From the NCBI GenBank assembly GCA_036267955.1, contig DATAVB010000115.1, forward strand, positions 62,001 to 126,000: a stretch of DNA of 64,000 nucleotides. The letters run 5' to 3'. Under the pieces are notes generated by a model that did not search any database, was not told where the DNA came from, and worked only from the letters and a program-made list of their open reading frames with translations. How positions within the stretch are numbered: the stretch's first letter is position 1; the number at the start of each line of letters is the position of its first letter. The DNA comes from DATAVB01 sp036267955. Its GTDB lineage: Bacteria; Actinomycetota; Actinomycetes; Mycobacteriales; QHCD01. Both the position numbers and the translations under genes were made by a program. Below, piece after piece: positions 51,266 to 61,185 of the stretch.

Positions 51266-51738
51266 CGATCGTCGTCCCGGCCGCCATCCAGCTTCGCCAA
51301 TTCGGCGCGGACGAAATCGCGGGTCGCGACGTCGCCGAGCGCAATCCGGATCGCTGCGATCTCCCGGGCCAGGTATTCGGTGTCGGCGATGGAACGGGTG
51401 TTCTGGGCCCGGTCCTCCTCCAGCGAAACCCGATCCCGGTCGGTCTGCCGGTTCTGCGCCAGCAGGATCAGCGGCGCCGCATAGGCGGCCTGGGTGGAGA
51501 ACGCGAGATTGAGCAGGATGAACGGGTATTTGTCGAAAGCGTCCTTACTGCCCAGCCAGACATTGAGCCCGATCCAGATGACGACCAGCAGCGTCTGGAT
51601 GATCAGATACCGGGCGGTGCCGAAATAGCGGGCCAGGCGCTCGGAATACCGGCCGAACACCTCCTCGGTGATCGGGACGTTCAGCCGGTGTCCGACGCCC
51701 TTGGGCTGATCCAGTCGCGCGTTAGGACGCCGCACCAT
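51262..51738 (-). CDS. DUF1003 family membrane protein
   Basis: This 158-residue protein has two transmembrane helices (LIIQTLLVVIWIGLNVW and YPFILLNLAFSTQAAYAAPL), then RQTDRDRVSLEEDRAQN and a helical tail. This is the DUF1003 pattern, of unknown function. The ATG at 51738 lies 16 bp inside the MgtE-like gene upstream, so translation is coupled. Confidence 0.86.
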   Translation of the reverse strand: MVRRPNARLDQPKGVGHRLNVPITEEVFGRYSERLARYFGTARYLIIQTLLVVIWIGLNVWLGSKDAFDKYPFILLNLAFSTQAAYAAPLILLAQNRQTDRDRVSLEEDRAQNTRSIADTEYLAREIAAIRIALGDVATRDFVRAELAKLDGGRDDDR

Positions 51739-52984
51739 CGGTCGCCCTCTCTCTCCAGTCGGTCGGCAGCAACGCGTCCAGAATGTCGTCGACCGTGACC
51801 GCGCCGACGAGGCGGTCGGCATCGTCGACGACCGCCGAGGCGACCATGTTGTAGGTGGCGAGCATCTGGCTCACCTCGATCAGCGAGGAGTCGGGGCGGA
51901 GCGGGGTCAGGCTCTTGTCCAGCACCGCGCTCACCAGTGTCGAGGGAGCCTCGCGCAGCAACCGCTGGATGTGCGCGGTGCCGAGAAATTTCCCGGTCGG
52001 GGTCGCCGCGGGCGGACGGCACACGTACACCTGGCTGGCCAGCGCCGGGCTGAGGTCGGGGTTGCGGACCCGGGCCAGGGCCTCGGCGATGGTGGCGTCG
52101 GGGGCGAGTACCACCGGATCGCTGGTCATCAGGCCGCCGGCGGTGTCGTCGGCGTAGGTCATCAGGCGGCGGACCGGAGCCGCCTCCTCCGGCTCCATCA
52201 GTTCCAGCAGCCGGTCCTTCTCCAACTCCGGCAGATCGGCCAGCAGGTCGGCCGCATCGTCGGGGTCCATCGCCTCGAGCACGTCGGCGGCCCGCTCGTC
52301 GGCGAGCATCCCGAGCAGGCTGATCTGGTCGGCGCCGGGCAGTTCCTCGATGACGTCGGCGAGCCGGTCATCGTCCAGCGCGGAGGCCACCTCGTTGCGG
52401 CGCTTGGCCGGCATGTCGCGCAGCGTGGTGGCGACGTCGGCCGGGCGCATGGTCGCCAGCACCGACAGCAGGCTGGCCGCGCCCTGACTGTCGGTCGCCA
52501 GGCTCAACCCGTCCAGCTCGTCCCAGGCCAGTTGGCGTAGCTGACCGCGCCGGCCGAACCCGCCGGCTGACCGGCCGGTCTCCCGTACGGCGATCCGGGT
52601 GACGTCCCACTCGCGGGCGCGGTCGGGCTCCATCGCCACGTCCACGACGGTCGCCGGTGTGTCGCTCTCCCGGACCCGGACCCGGCGGTCCAGCAGCTCG
52701 CCGAGCACCAGCTGCTCGGCCGCGCGCTGCTCAAAGCGGCGCAGGCTCACCTTGCCGGTGGCCAGCATGACCGCGTCGGAGTCGAAGCCGGTCACCCGGC
52801 CCATCGGGACGAAGATGCGCCGGCGGTGCTGTAGCTCGACGAGCAGGCCGAGCACCCGCGGCGGCTGATGTCCGGGTCGTTGCATGACGATGACGTCGCG
52901 CAACCGCCCCATCTGATCGCCGTTCGGGTCGAGCACCGGGAGGTTGGCGAGACGGGTGATGAAGACCTTCGTGGTCGCCGGCAC
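51722..52984 (-). CDS. MgtE-like CBS-domain protein (cytosolic magnesium-sensor type)
   Basis: This 420-residue protein has an N-terminal PRC-like segment (FITRLANLPVLDPNGDQMGR), an MgtE_N helical domain (about 170-270: LLSVLATMRPADVATTLRDM, DDAADLLADLPELEKDRLLE) and two CBS domains (about 285-405). It lacks the MgtE transmembrane channel, so it is a soluble regulatory piece. Mycobacterium Rv1232c has the same form and place. It may sense magnesium and act on another protein. Confidence 0.88.
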   Translation of the reverse strand: MPATTKVFITRLANLPVLDPNGDQMGRLRDVIVMQRPGHQPPRVLGLLVELQHRRRIFVPMGRVTGFDSDAVMLATGKVSLRRFEQRAAEQLVLGELLDRRVRVRESDTPATVVDVAMEPDRAREWDVTRIAVRETGRSAGGFGRRGQLRQLAWDELDGLSLATDSQGAASLLSVLATMRPADVATTLRDMPAKRRNEVASALDDDRLADVIEELPGADQISLLGMLADERAADVLEAMDPDDAADLLADLPELEKDRLLELMEPEEAAPVRRLMTYADDTAGGLMTSDPVVLAPDATIAEALARVRNPDLSPALASQVYVCRPPAATPTGKFLGTAHIQRLLREAPSTLVSAVLDKSLTPLRPDSSLIEVSQMLATYNMVASAVVDDADRLVGAVTVDDILDALLPTDWRERATDGAAS

Positions 52985-53114
52985 GGTGAGAGGTTACCGC
53001 CGACCCGGGTGCGGACCGACGCCCGATGCCGCGACGGGCCGGTACCGACTTCGAGCAGGTTGCGCGGGGAGCAGGGTGGCCGGGGTCGCCAGCGTCGCCT
53101 GCGAGGATGGGCGG

Positions 53115-54074
53115 GTGCGGGAACGGGTCGGCGGGCTGCCGCTGCTGGCGGTGCCGGCCACCGTCGATGTCGTCCTTCTCGCGGTGGCGGTCCTGGCCAC
53201 CTCCAGCGCCGCGCCGTTGATCGCCGCCACTGCCGCTCCGACGCTGGCCATCGCGTTCTGGCGCAACGCGCTGAGCAGCGCGCTGCTGGTGCCGTGGGCA
53301 GCGGCCCGTCGGCGGCCGGAGCTGCGGGCGCTACCGCTGCGCGGCTGGCGGTTGTCGGCCTGCGCCGGCGGGTTGCTGGCGGCGCATTTCGGCACCTGGA
53401 TCCCCAGCCTGGCGCTGACGTCGGTGGCGTCGTCGACGGCGCTGGTGGCGACCCAACCGGTGTGGGCGGCGGTGATCGCCCGGGTGCGCGGCGACCGGGT
53501 GCCGCTCGTCGCCTGGGTCGGCACCGGTCTGTGTGTCGTCGGGGCGGCGCTGGTGGCCGGGATCGACCTGCAGGTTTCGACCCGCGCCCTCGGCGGCGAC
53601 CTGCTGGCGCTGGCCGGGGCGGCGATGGCGGCGGGGTACGTCACGGTGGGGAGTGCCGTACGGAGCGACTCGGGAGCGGAGTCAATAGGGACCGTGCGGA
53701 GCGACTCGGGAGCGGAGTCAGCGGTTCGGGTCGGTGTCAGCACCGTCTCGTACACCGCGATCTGCTATTCGGTGTGTGCCGTGCTGCTCCTGGTGGTGAA
53801 CCTGCTCGGCGGGCAGCGGCTCGGCGGGTGGGGCTCGGGCACCTGGCTCAAGCTGGTCGCGCTCACCGTCGGCGCCCAATTGCTGGGGCACTCGCTGGTC
53901 AACGTGGCGCTGCGCTCGACCAGTGCCACCGTGGTGAGCCTCGTCATGCTGCTGGAGGTTCCGGGCGCGGCGCTGATCGCCGCACTGTGGCTGCATCAGG
54001 TGCCGGGACCGGCCGCACTGCCCGGATTGGCGCTGCTGCTCGGCGGTGCGGCCCTCGTGTTGCGGGCCAGATAG
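53115..54074 (+). CDS. EamA/DMT-superfamily transporter
   Basis: This 319-residue protein has ten helices in two EamA repeats (FWRNALSSALLVPWAAARRR, LAAHFGTWIPSLALTSVASS, and the second from SVSYTAICYSV on). Between the halves lies a 36-bp duplication that gives two copies of RSDSGAES in a loop. The substrate is not known. The GTG at 53115 follows AGGATGG and is chosen because upstream frame is not conserved. It is divergent from the MgtE-like gene. Confidence 0.8.
   Translation: MRERVGGLPLLAVPATVDVVLLAVAVLATSSAAPLIAATAAPTLAIAFWRNALSSALLVPWAAARRRPELRALPLRGWRLSACAGGLLAAHFGTWIPSLALTSVASSTALVATQPVWAAVIARVRGDRVPLVAWVGTGLCVVGAALVAGIDLQVSTRALGGDLLALAGAAMAAGYVTVGSAVRSDSGAESIGTVRSDSGAESAVRVGVSTVSYTAICYSVCAVLLLVVNLLGGQRLGGWGSGTWLKLVALTVGAQLLGHSLVNVALRSTSATVVSLVMLLEVPGAALIAALWLHQVPGPAALPGLALLLGGAALVLRAR
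53661..53720 (+). repeat. In-frame 36-bp-period duplication in EamA gene
   Basis: A 24-bp block (53661-53684) is repeated exactly at 53697-53720. The twelve-residue period gives two RSDSGAES copies, in the polar loop between the two EamA halves, so the fold should tolerate it. The sequence is unlike the membrane parts around it. Confidence 0.9.
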
Positions 54075-54166
54075 GATGATTAGTAGGCGTGCCCCACTTG
54101 CGGTCCGCGCGGCGAGTCCCTAACCTCGTGGCTGGTTGCTGTTGTATTTCCTCGAACGTTTAGCGA

Positions 54167-54192
54167 CGCACGCGGAAGTCTGACCGCGTGCG
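54167..54192 (+). promoter_or_regulatory. Hairpin in the long cspA leader
   Basis: CGCACGCGG and CCGCGTGCG pair perfectly around an 8-nt loop, within the 229-bp gap (54075-54303) upstream of cspA. A TGCACAGTGCA dyad lies nearer the start (54251-54259). Cold-shock mRNAs usually have long structured leaders that refold on cooling, so this may be a thermosensor. The promoter is not certain. Confidence 0.45.
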
Positions 54193-54303
54193 CACTTCTT
54201 CGTATGGGCATCGAGCCCTTTCGGCGATCGCCGCGGGCGACCCGGGACACTGCACAGTGCAAGGTCTCGAAAGAGTATTACCCCACGAAGGAGAAGTACC
54301 AGC

Positions 54304-54507
54304 ATGGCTCAGGGCACCGTTAAGTGGTTCAACGCCGAAAAGGGTTTCGGTTTCATCGCGCAGGATGGCGGCGGAGCTGACGTGTTCGTTCACTATTCGG
54401 CGATCGCCACCGATGGCTACCGCAGCCTCGACGAGGACCAGCGCGTCGAGTTCGAGGTCACTCAGGGCCAGAAGGGCCCGCAGGCCGAGCAGGTTCGCCC
54501 GCTCTAA
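54304..54507 (+). CDS. cspA: Cold-shock protein CspA family
   Basis: This 67-residue single OB-fold protein has RNP1 KGFGFIAQ and RNP2 DVFVHYSAI. It binds single-stranded RNA and DNA and melts structure. AAGGAGAA at 54288-54295 precedes the ATG. The gene stands alone between a long leader and a strong terminator, so it is likely expressed on its own. Confidence 0.96.
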   Translation: MAQGTVKWFNAEKGFGFIAQDGGGADVFVHYSAIATDGYRSLDEDQRVEFEVTQGQKGPQAEQVRPL

Positions 54508-54541
54508 GGCTTGTCAGCACCATTTGCGCTTGATGTGAGGG

Positions 54542-54588
54542 CAGCGCCCCGCACCCCGGTTTCCCGGGGGCGGGGCGCTGTCTTTTTT
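54542..54588 (+). terminator. Intrinsic terminator of cspA
   Basis: CAGCGCCCCGC and GCGGGGCGCTG pair, with CCCCGG/CCGGGG stacked inside (one bulge) around a short loop. Six T follow at 54583-54588. It starts 34 nt after the cspA stop. This is the clearest rho-independent terminator in the window. Confidence 0.9.
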
Positions 54589-54632
54589 GCTGCTGTCTTT
54601 CTTGGTGCCGACGCCCTGTGCTGCCGGCCCGC

Positions 54633-54929
54633 TCAGGCCACCGGATGCGACGGGGTGACTGTCACCTGCCACGACCGGCCACAGCGGGCGCAGGACAGGC
54701 CCCGCAGGTCGCGCCCACTGTCCACGTACTCGTGCGTGTAGATGTGGCCATAGCGGGTGCAGTGCCCCAGGGCGTCCTCCCGGTGCACCGCCTCCCGCAT
54801 CTCGTCGGTGATCTCCAATGGAGCATGTCGCGGCCAGGTGATCGTTCCGTTCAAGCATCTGCCGGGATGGTTCTCTGGCTGTACGCACACCAGGTCGAGA
54901 CACCAGTGCGGCCGAAGACATCTGGCCAT
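54633..54929 (-). CDS. Cys/His-rich small protein, possible zinc-binding
   Basis: This 98-residue protein begins MARCLRPHWCLDLVCVQPEN and HPGRCLNGTITWP and ends with LSCARCGRSWQVTVTPSHP. Its Cys/His pairs could form one or two zinc ribbons. I know no family for it. GGAGGTGA just before the ATG (54929) shows a real gene. Its stop is 45 bp from the cspA terminator on the opposite strand. The function is unknown; nucleic-acid binding would fit. Confidence 0.7.
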   Translation of the reverse strand: MARCLRPHWCLDLVCVQPENHPGRCLNGTITWPRHAPLEITDEMREAVHREDALGHCTRYGHIYTHEYVDSGRDLRGLSCARCGRSWQVTVTPSHPVA

Positions 54930-55104
54930 CAGTCACCTCCATGAAAATCGACGACATCAGTTCCAGAATGCACCGCTCCGACCGCGTTCCGCGATGCCTT
55001 GTTCGCCGTCCTGACGGGACGGTCGGCGCACTGTCCACAGGTAACCGTCATCGATCCCCACACGGGACGAAACTGACGTACTCTCATGCCCGGTTGGACG
55101 GAGT

Positions 55105-55120
55105 GTGACGGCTTTGTCAC
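55105..55120. promoter_or_regulatory. GTGAC-N6-GTCAC dyad upstream of tad operon
   Basis: A perfect 5-bp inverted repeat with a 6-bp spacer lies 26 bp before the tadA start, close to where a repressor or activator would bind. It resembles but does not match a CRP site, whose GTGA and TCAC blocks are 6 bp apart (here 8). The factor is unknown. Confidence 0.4.
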
Positions 55121-55146
55121 GGTGACAGCAGCAAGGTGAGGTGCGG

Positions 55147-56451
55147 GTGAGCATCGCGGCGCAGCCGGCGAGGCGCGGAGTGGGGTCCGGCCGGATCGGC
55201 GGTCCCAACAGTTCCAGCGCCGTGGAGCTGATCGAGGCCGACGTCCGCGAGCTGGTGCGGCGACGTGGCATCGACCCGGTGGATCAGCCGCCGCAGGTAC
55301 GGGCGCTGGTCGAGGAGGTGATCGCGGAGTACGAGGACCGCGCGTCCCGCTCCTCGCTGCCGCCGGTCGGCGACGCCCGGGCCACCTCGCGGCTGGTGCT
55401 GGACGCGGTCGCCGGATTCGGGCCGCTGCAGCGGTATCTGGACGATCCGACGGTGGAGGAGATCTGGATCAACGAGCCCGGCAAGGTCTTCATCGCGAGA
55501 CGCGGCCGCAGCGAGTTGACCACCACGATCCTCACGGCCGGTCAGGTCGCGGATCTGGTGGAGCGGATGTTGCGCACGTCGGGCCGGCGGATCGACCTGT
55601 CCCTTCCGTTCGTCGATTCGATGCTTCCGGACGGTTCCCGGCTGCACGTCGTCATTCCCGACATCACCCGCCAGCACATGGCGGTGAACATTCGGAAATT
55701 CGTCCTCACCGCGCATTCTCTCGACGAACTCGTCGGCCTGGGCAGCATGACCGCGCCGGCGGCGAGATTCCTGGAGGCGGCGGTCGTCGCCGGTCTCAAC
55801 GTGATCGTCTCCGGCGGCACCCAGGCCGGCAAGACGACGTTGCTGAACTGCTTGTGTGCGGCGATTCCGGCCCGGGAACGGGTGGTCAGCTGTGAAGAGG
55901 TCTTCGAGTTGCAGGTGCCGCTGGCCGACGTGGTGTCGATGCAGACCCGGCAGGCGAGCCTGGAGGGGACCGGCGAAATCCAGCTGCGCCGGCTGATAAA
56001 AGAGGCGCTGCGGATGCGCCCGTCGCGCATCATCGTCGGCGAGGTCCGGCAGGAGGAATGCCTCGACCTGCTCATCGCCCTGAACAGCGGGCTTCCAGGC
56101 ATGTGTTCGATCCACGCGAATTCGGCGCGGGAGGCCATCGTCAAGATGTGCACGTTGCCACTGCTGGCCGGCCAGAACGTGTCCAGCGCCTTCGTCAATC
56201 CCACCGTGGCCAGCTCGGTGGACCTGGTCGTACACGTCTCGACTGACCACAATGGACACCGGCGTACCAGAGAGATCGTCGCCGTTCCCGGACGGGTCGA
56301 GGCCGACGTGATCGAGACCGCCGATATCTTCACCACCCGCCTCGAACGACTGGTGCGCGCCGACGGATTTCCGCCGCACCTGGACTGGTTCGAGCGGGCC
56401 GGCATCGACATCGCCGCGCTGCTGAACCAGCCGGCCGCACGGGGAGCGTGA
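55147..56451 (+). CDS. tadA: Tad pilus assembly ATPase, TadA/CpaF family
   Basis: This protein has about 434 residues and is a type II/IV secretion ATPase. Walker A is SGGTQAGKTTLLNCLCAA (near residue 222) and Walker B RIIVGEVRQEE, with the Asp-box TRQASLEGTGEIQLRRLIKE. The N-terminal domain has VLDAVAGFGPLQRYLDDPTV. It powers assembly of Flp/Tad pili. Two GTGs are possible: 55141 and 55147. AAGGTGAG at 55133-55140 is better spaced for the second. Confidence 0.92.
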   Translation: MSIAAQPARRGVGSGRIGGPNSSSAVELIEADVRELVRRRGIDPVDQPPQVRALVEEVIAEYEDRASRSSLPPVGDARATSRLVLDAVAGFGPLQRYLDDPTVEEIWINEPGKVFIARRGRSELTTTILTAGQVADLVERMLRTSGRRIDLSLPFVDSMLPDGSRLHVVIPDITRQHMAVNIRKFVLTAHSLDELVGLGSMTAPAARFLEAAVVAGLNVIVSGGTQAGKTTLLNCLCAAIPARERVVSCEEVFELQVPLADVVSMQTRQASLEGTGEIQLRRLIKEALRMRPSRIIVGEVRQEECLDLLIALNSGLPGMCSIHANSAREAIVKMCTLPLLAGQNVSSAFVNPTVASSVDLVVHVSTDHNGHRRTREIVAVPGRVEADVIETADIFTTRLERLVRADGFPPHLDWFERAGIDIAALLNQPAARGA

Positions 56452-56452
56452 C

Positions 56453-57310
56453 ATGGGAGCACTGCTCGGTCTGGTCCTCGGCATCGGGCTGTTGCTGATC
56501 TGGCGCAGCGGGCCACGGCGGCCGCCACGTACGGCGCGCTCGGGTTCGTGGAGCAGGCGGCGCAACGAAATGCTCCGGCAGGCCGGGGTGGAATCGGTGT
56601 CCTCCGGCCAGCTGCTGGCCATGCAGTTCGGTTGTGCGGTCATCGCGGCCCTGGTCGTCCTCATCGCCACCCACACGGTCTCCATCGCTGCCTGCTTCGC
56701 TGTCATCGCGTCGTTCCTTCCGGTGGCGCTGGTCCGCCGCCTGCGCTCGCGCCGGTCGGTCGAGCTGCGCGACGTCTGGCCAGAGGTGATCGACCATCTC
56801 GCCTCGGGGGTACGGGCCGGTCTGGCATTGCCGGAGGCGCTGGCGTCGCTGGGGATCCGGGGGCCCGAGCAGCTGCGGCCGGCGTTCCGGCGGTTCGGTG
56901 GGGATTACCGATCCTCCGGCCGGTTCATGGAATGCCTGGACCGGCTCAAGGACTTGTTGGCGGATCCGGTCGGCGACCGGGTCTGCGAGACGCTCCGGGT
57001 GGCGCGCGAGGTCGGCGGCACCGATCTCGGTCAGGTGCTGCGCACCCTGTCGGCCTTCCTGCGCGAGGACGCCCGTACCCGGGCCGAATTGGAGACCCGG
57101 CAGGGCTGGACGGTCAACGCGGCCCGGTTGGCGGTCTCGGCTCCGTGGCTGGTGCTGCTGCTTTTCGCCACCCAACGCCAGTCGCTGCAGGCGTACGACA
57201 CCCCGACCGGGACGCTGGTGCTGGCCATCGGCGGCGTGGTCTGCATCGTCGCGTATGGCGTCATGATGCGGATCGGACGGCTGCCGAGCGAACCGCGGGT
57301 GCTGCGGTGA
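56453..57310 (+). CDS. tadB: Tad pilus membrane platform protein TadB
   Basis: This 285-residue type II secretion F-domain protein has LASGVRAGLALPEALASLGI, and hydrophobic segments at the start (LLGLVLGIGLLLIW), in the middle and at the end (TLVLAIGGVVCIVAYGVMM). It forms the inner-membrane platform with TadC and TadA. It begins one base after the tadA stop and ends with the tadC start overlapping. Confidence 0.88.
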   Translation: MGALLGLVLGIGLLLIWRSGPRRPPRTARSGSWSRRRNEMLRQAGVESVSSGQLLAMQFGCAVIAALVVLIATHTVSIAACFAVIASFLPVALVRRLRSRRSVELRDVWPEVIDHLASGVRAGLALPEALASLGIRGPEQLRPAFRRFGGDYRSSGRFMECLDRLKDLLADPVGDRVCETLRVAREVGGTDLGQVLRTLSAFLREDARTRAELETRQGWTVNAARLAVSAPWLVLLLFATQRQSLQAYDTPTGTLVLAIGGVVCIVAYGVMMRIGRLPSEPRVLR

Positions 57311-58254
57311 GCCCCCAACTGATCGGCGCCGGCCTGGGGTTGTTGGTCGCATGTGGACTGTTGGTCACCGTCTTCTCCTCGCCGCCGATGCGGGCGATCC
57401 GGCTGGCCGACCGGCTCGCGCCGTACCTGCGGGACAGCCCGCCGCCCTCGGCGCTGCTCGCCGGCGAAACCCGGCGGACCACCGGCCCGCTCGCCCCGGT
57501 GCGCCGGCTGCTTGGCCCGGTGCTGGCCGACCTCATCCGGTACGTCGACCGGCTCCTCGGGGGCCGCGGTTCGATCCGCCGCCGCCTTTCCGTGCTGGGT
57601 CGACGTCAGAGTGTTGAGGATTTCCGGATCGAGCAGGTGCTCTGGGGCGCCGTCGGTCTGGCCGCCGGTATTGCATTCACCGCGCTCTACAGCCTGAGCA
57701 GCGGCCGGCTGAACGTGCTGTCCGCGGTGCTGTTCTGTGCGGCCGGGGTGATCGGCGGCGTGCTGGGCCGGGACTGGTGGCTCACCAACGAGGTGAACCG
57801 GCACGAGCGGGCCATCGTGGCGGAGTTCCCGGTGGTGGCCGAATTGCTTGCGCTCGCGGTGACCGCGGGGGAGGGGCCGACGGGGGCCATCGACCGGGTG
57901 TGCCGGCTGACCGGTGGGGCGCTGGCGGCGGAGCTCGGCGACGCGCTGGCCCGGGCCCGGGCGGGCGCTCCGCTCGTACAGGCCCTGCAGGACGTCGCGG
58001 ACCGCACCAACATCGAATCGCTGGCCCGCTTCATCGACGGGCTGATCGTGGCGATCGAGCGCGGCACCCCGCTGGCCGACGTGCTGCGCGCCCAGGCCGC
58101 GGACGTGCGCGAGGCCGGGAAACGGAAACTTTTGGAGCTCGGCGGGAAAAAGGAAATCGCGATGATGGTGCCGGTCGTATTTTTAGTGCTCCCGGTGACT
58201 GTCCTTTTCGCGCTCTATCCAGGGCTGATCAGCATCAGTCAACTCACACACTGA
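57307..58254 (+). CDS. tadC: Tad pilus membrane platform protein TadC
   Basis: This 315-residue second F-domain protein shows AEFPVVAELLALAVTAGEGP, DALARARAGAPLVQALQDVA and the end motif MMVPVVFLVLPVTVLFALYP. It pairs with TadB. The GTG at 57307 overlaps the tadB stop by four bases. Confidence 0.9.
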   Translation: MSPQLIGAGLGLLVACGLLVTVFSSPPMRAIRLADRLAPYLRDSPPPSALLAGETRRTTGPLAPVRRLLGPVLADLIRYVDRLLGGRGSIRRRLSVLGRRQSVEDFRIEQVLWGAVGLAAGIAFTALYSLSSGRLNVLSAVLFCAAGVIGGVLGRDWWLTNEVNRHERAIVAEFPVVAELLALAVTAGEGPTGAIDRVCRLTGGALAAELGDALARARAGAPLVQALQDVADRTNIESLARFIDGLIVAIERGTPLADVLRAQAADVREAGKRKLLELGGKKEIAMMVPVVFLVLPVTVLFALYPGLISISQLTH

Positions 58255-58304
58255 ACAGTTGGCTCATTAGTCGGTTGGCGCATTACACAAACAGGGGAGT
58301 GGCA

Positions 58305-58526
58305 ATGCAGACGGCTCGACTCTACGGACGGGTGGTGCGGCTGGCTCTCGGTCTGGTCGACCGGGTTCGGCCGGCGGACAACGACCGCGGCGACGTACCG
58401 GGCTGGGTCATGGTGACCCTGATGTCGGCCATTCTGGTCGTGGCGATATTGGTGCCCTTCAGAAGTCAGGTGCTGCCGGCGATCCAGAGCGCGATCAACA
58501 GCGTCATCGACGTCGGTAAGAACTGA
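58305..58526 (+). CDS. Flp-type pilin-like or DUF4244-like small protein
   Basis: This 73-residue protein has a basic N-terminal half and one strongly hydrophobic helix (GWVMVTLMSAILVVAILVPF). RGDVPGWV marks a possible class III (prepilin) cleavage site with Gly before the hydrophobic run. It is the likely major pilin or a regulator of the operon. AGGGGAGTGG precedes the ATG. It sits between tadC and the TadE genes. Confidence 0.72.
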   Translation: MQTARLYGRVVRLALGLVDRVRPADNDRGDVPGWVMVTLMSAILVVAILVPFRSQVLPAIQSAINSVIDVGKN

Positions 58527-58534
58527 TTCGGCCG

Positions 58535-58936
58535 TTGAAGCGCGGTCGACGGCTGACCGATTCCGGCGCGGCGGTCGTGGAATTTCTGCTGGTGTCGATT
58601 GTGCTCATCGCCCTGCTCCTCGGAGTGGTGCAGGTTGGGCTGTATCTGCATGTCCGCAATATCGTCGCGGCGAGCGCGGCAGAGGGGGCGCGATTCGCCG
58701 CCAATGCCGACGTCGCCGATCCGGTCGCCGGCGGACCAGTCGCCGAAAATATCATCGCTGGCGCGTTGTCGCGGCGAGTCGCCGACGGCATGCAGTGCAC
58801 CGGCCGGTATGAGCCGGGCGACGCCGGTACGGAACTGGTGGCGGTCCGCTGCACCGGTCGGGTGCCGCTGATTTTCTCCTGGCTGGGGTCATTGCCGGGC
58901 CTCGACGTCACCGCGCACGCGCTGAAGGAGCGATAG
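58535..58936 (+). CDS. TadE-like minor pilin / pseudopilin
   Basis: This 133-residue protein has the TadE pattern: DSGAAVVEFLLVSIVLIALL followed by GVVQVGLYLHVRNIVAASAA. The Glu near the start of the hydrophobic helix is the hallmark. The rest is a small soluble domain with two cysteines. The start is a TTG at 58535. It overlaps the next gene by one base (TAGTG). Confidence 0.85.
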   Translation: MKRGRRLTDSGAAVVEFLLVSIVLIALLLGVVQVGLYLHVRNIVAASAAEGARFAANADVADPVAGGPVAENIIAGALSRRVADGMQCTGRYEPGDAGTELVAVRCTGRVPLIFSWLGSLPGLDVTAHALKER

Positions 58937-59379
58937 TGCGGGCCCGCCGCCGGCCGCGCGGGGATGCCGGCAACGCCATGATCGAGTTCGTATTCCTCGG
59001 CGTGCTGATGCTCATCCCGCTCGTTTATCTCGTACTGGCCGTCTCCTATGTGCAGCGCAACACCTACGGTGTCACCCAGGCGGCCCGGGAGGTCGGCCGC
59101 ACCTACGCCACCAGCGGCAATGTCGACCAGGCCCGGTACGCGGCCCGGCTGGCACTGTCCGACCAGAACATTGCCGCGTCCGATATGGATATTGGCTGGG
59201 CCCGGACTGGGGCTGACTGCTCTGCCGCGACGCCCGGGCTGCCACCGTTGGCGCCCGGCGAGGTGTTCTCGGTCTGCGTCACGAGGCAGATCACCATTCC
59301 CGGCGTGCCGAGCTTTATCGGGGCCCGGCACAACTCGGTTACCGGGCGGTACGTGGTCCACGTCGACGAATACCGCTGA
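58936..59379 (+). CDS. Second TadE-family pilus protein
   Basis: This 147-residue protein has GDAGNAMIEFVFLGVLMLIP and LVYLVLAVSYVQRNTYGVTQ, again with Glu at the helix start. A soluble C-terminal part with two cysteines (ADCSAA, FSVCVT) follows and may form a disulfide outside. It completes the visible tad operon; no TadG-size gene follows. The GTG start overlaps the preceding stop. Confidence 0.83.
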   Translation: MRARRRPRGDAGNAMIEFVFLGVLMLIPLVYLVLAVSYVQRNTYGVTQAAREVGRTYATSGNVDQARYAARLALSDQNIAASDMDIGWARTGADCSAATPGLPPLAPGEVFSVCVTRQITIPGVPSFIGARHNSVTGRYVVHVDEYR

Positions 59380-59491
59380 CCGGCCCCAGCTGACCGTTTC
59401 CTGACTGGCGCAGCCGGCCGTTTCCACAGTGGACGGATGGAATTTGCCGAACCGCTGGCGACGGGGGCAAGATCGTGCCACGGTGGACGCC

Positions 59492-60019
59492 GTGACTACC
59501 TCGGCGAAGCAGAGCACGTTGAACTCGACCGCTGCCGCACTGCTCGGGCTGCTGCACGACGGTCCGAAGACCGGCGGTGAGCTGGTGGCCGCCGCGACGG
59601 AACGCTTCGGCACGTTCTGGACGCTCACCCGCAGTCAGGTCTATCGCGAACTGCCGGCGCTGGCCAGCTCCGGCTATGTGAAGCTCGGCAAGACCGGGCC
59701 GCGTTCGGCGCAGCCGTACTCCATCACGGCGAGCGGCAAGAAAGCGTTCTCCGGTTGGCTGGCCGAGCCGGCCGGTCAGGACCACTCCCGCAACCCGGTG
59801 CTCCTGCGATTGGGATTCGGGGCGCACCACAGCAAGACCCAGCTGCGCCGGCTGGTCGCCGACGCGCAGACCGAGCACGAGCAGGCGCTCGTCCTGGACC
59901 GGCAGCGGTTGTCGGACCTGCGCAAGGACGGCGCCGACCCGCATCTGGTCGCCACCGCCGAGTTCGGGGTGGCCTACGAGCGGGCCATGCTGAAGTGGCT
60001 GGGCAGCCTCGAAGTTTGA
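59492..60019 (+). CDS. PadR-like winged-helix transcriptional regulator
   Basis: This 175-residue protein has LNSTAAALLGLLHDGPKTGG, TLTRSQVYRELPALASSGYV and YSITASGKKAFSGWLAEPAG, a PadR-type N-terminal domain. A helical C-terminal part follows (DAQTEHEQALVLDRQRLSDL) that forms the dimer in the family. The GTG at 59492 is chosen; another GTG lies nine bases earlier. It may be independent of both neighbours. Confidence 0.82.
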   Translation: MTTSAKQSTLNSTAAALLGLLHDGPKTGGELVAAATERFGTFWTLTRSQVYRELPALASSGYVKLGKTGPRSAQPYSITASGKKAFSGWLAEPAGQDHSRNPVLLRLGFGAHHSKTQLRRLVADAQTEHEQALVLDRQRLSDLRKDGADPHLVATAEFGVAYERAMLKWLGSLEV

Positions 60020-60062
60020 TCCGCACGGTTCCGTCCCGGCCAGTGTCGTACCCTGAGCGGTT

Positions 60063-61175
<1,113 letters not shown>

Positions 61176-61185
61176 TGCGGCTGGC

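Noticed and set aside
55105..55120. CRP-binding site upstream of tadA
   Set aside because: GTGA and TCAC are 8 bp apart rather than 6, so it does not fit the CRP pattern.
55117..56706. A 529-codon open frame on the minus strand opposite tadA
   Set aside because: Antisense shadow of the TadA ATPase, whose Walker motifs settle the coding strand.
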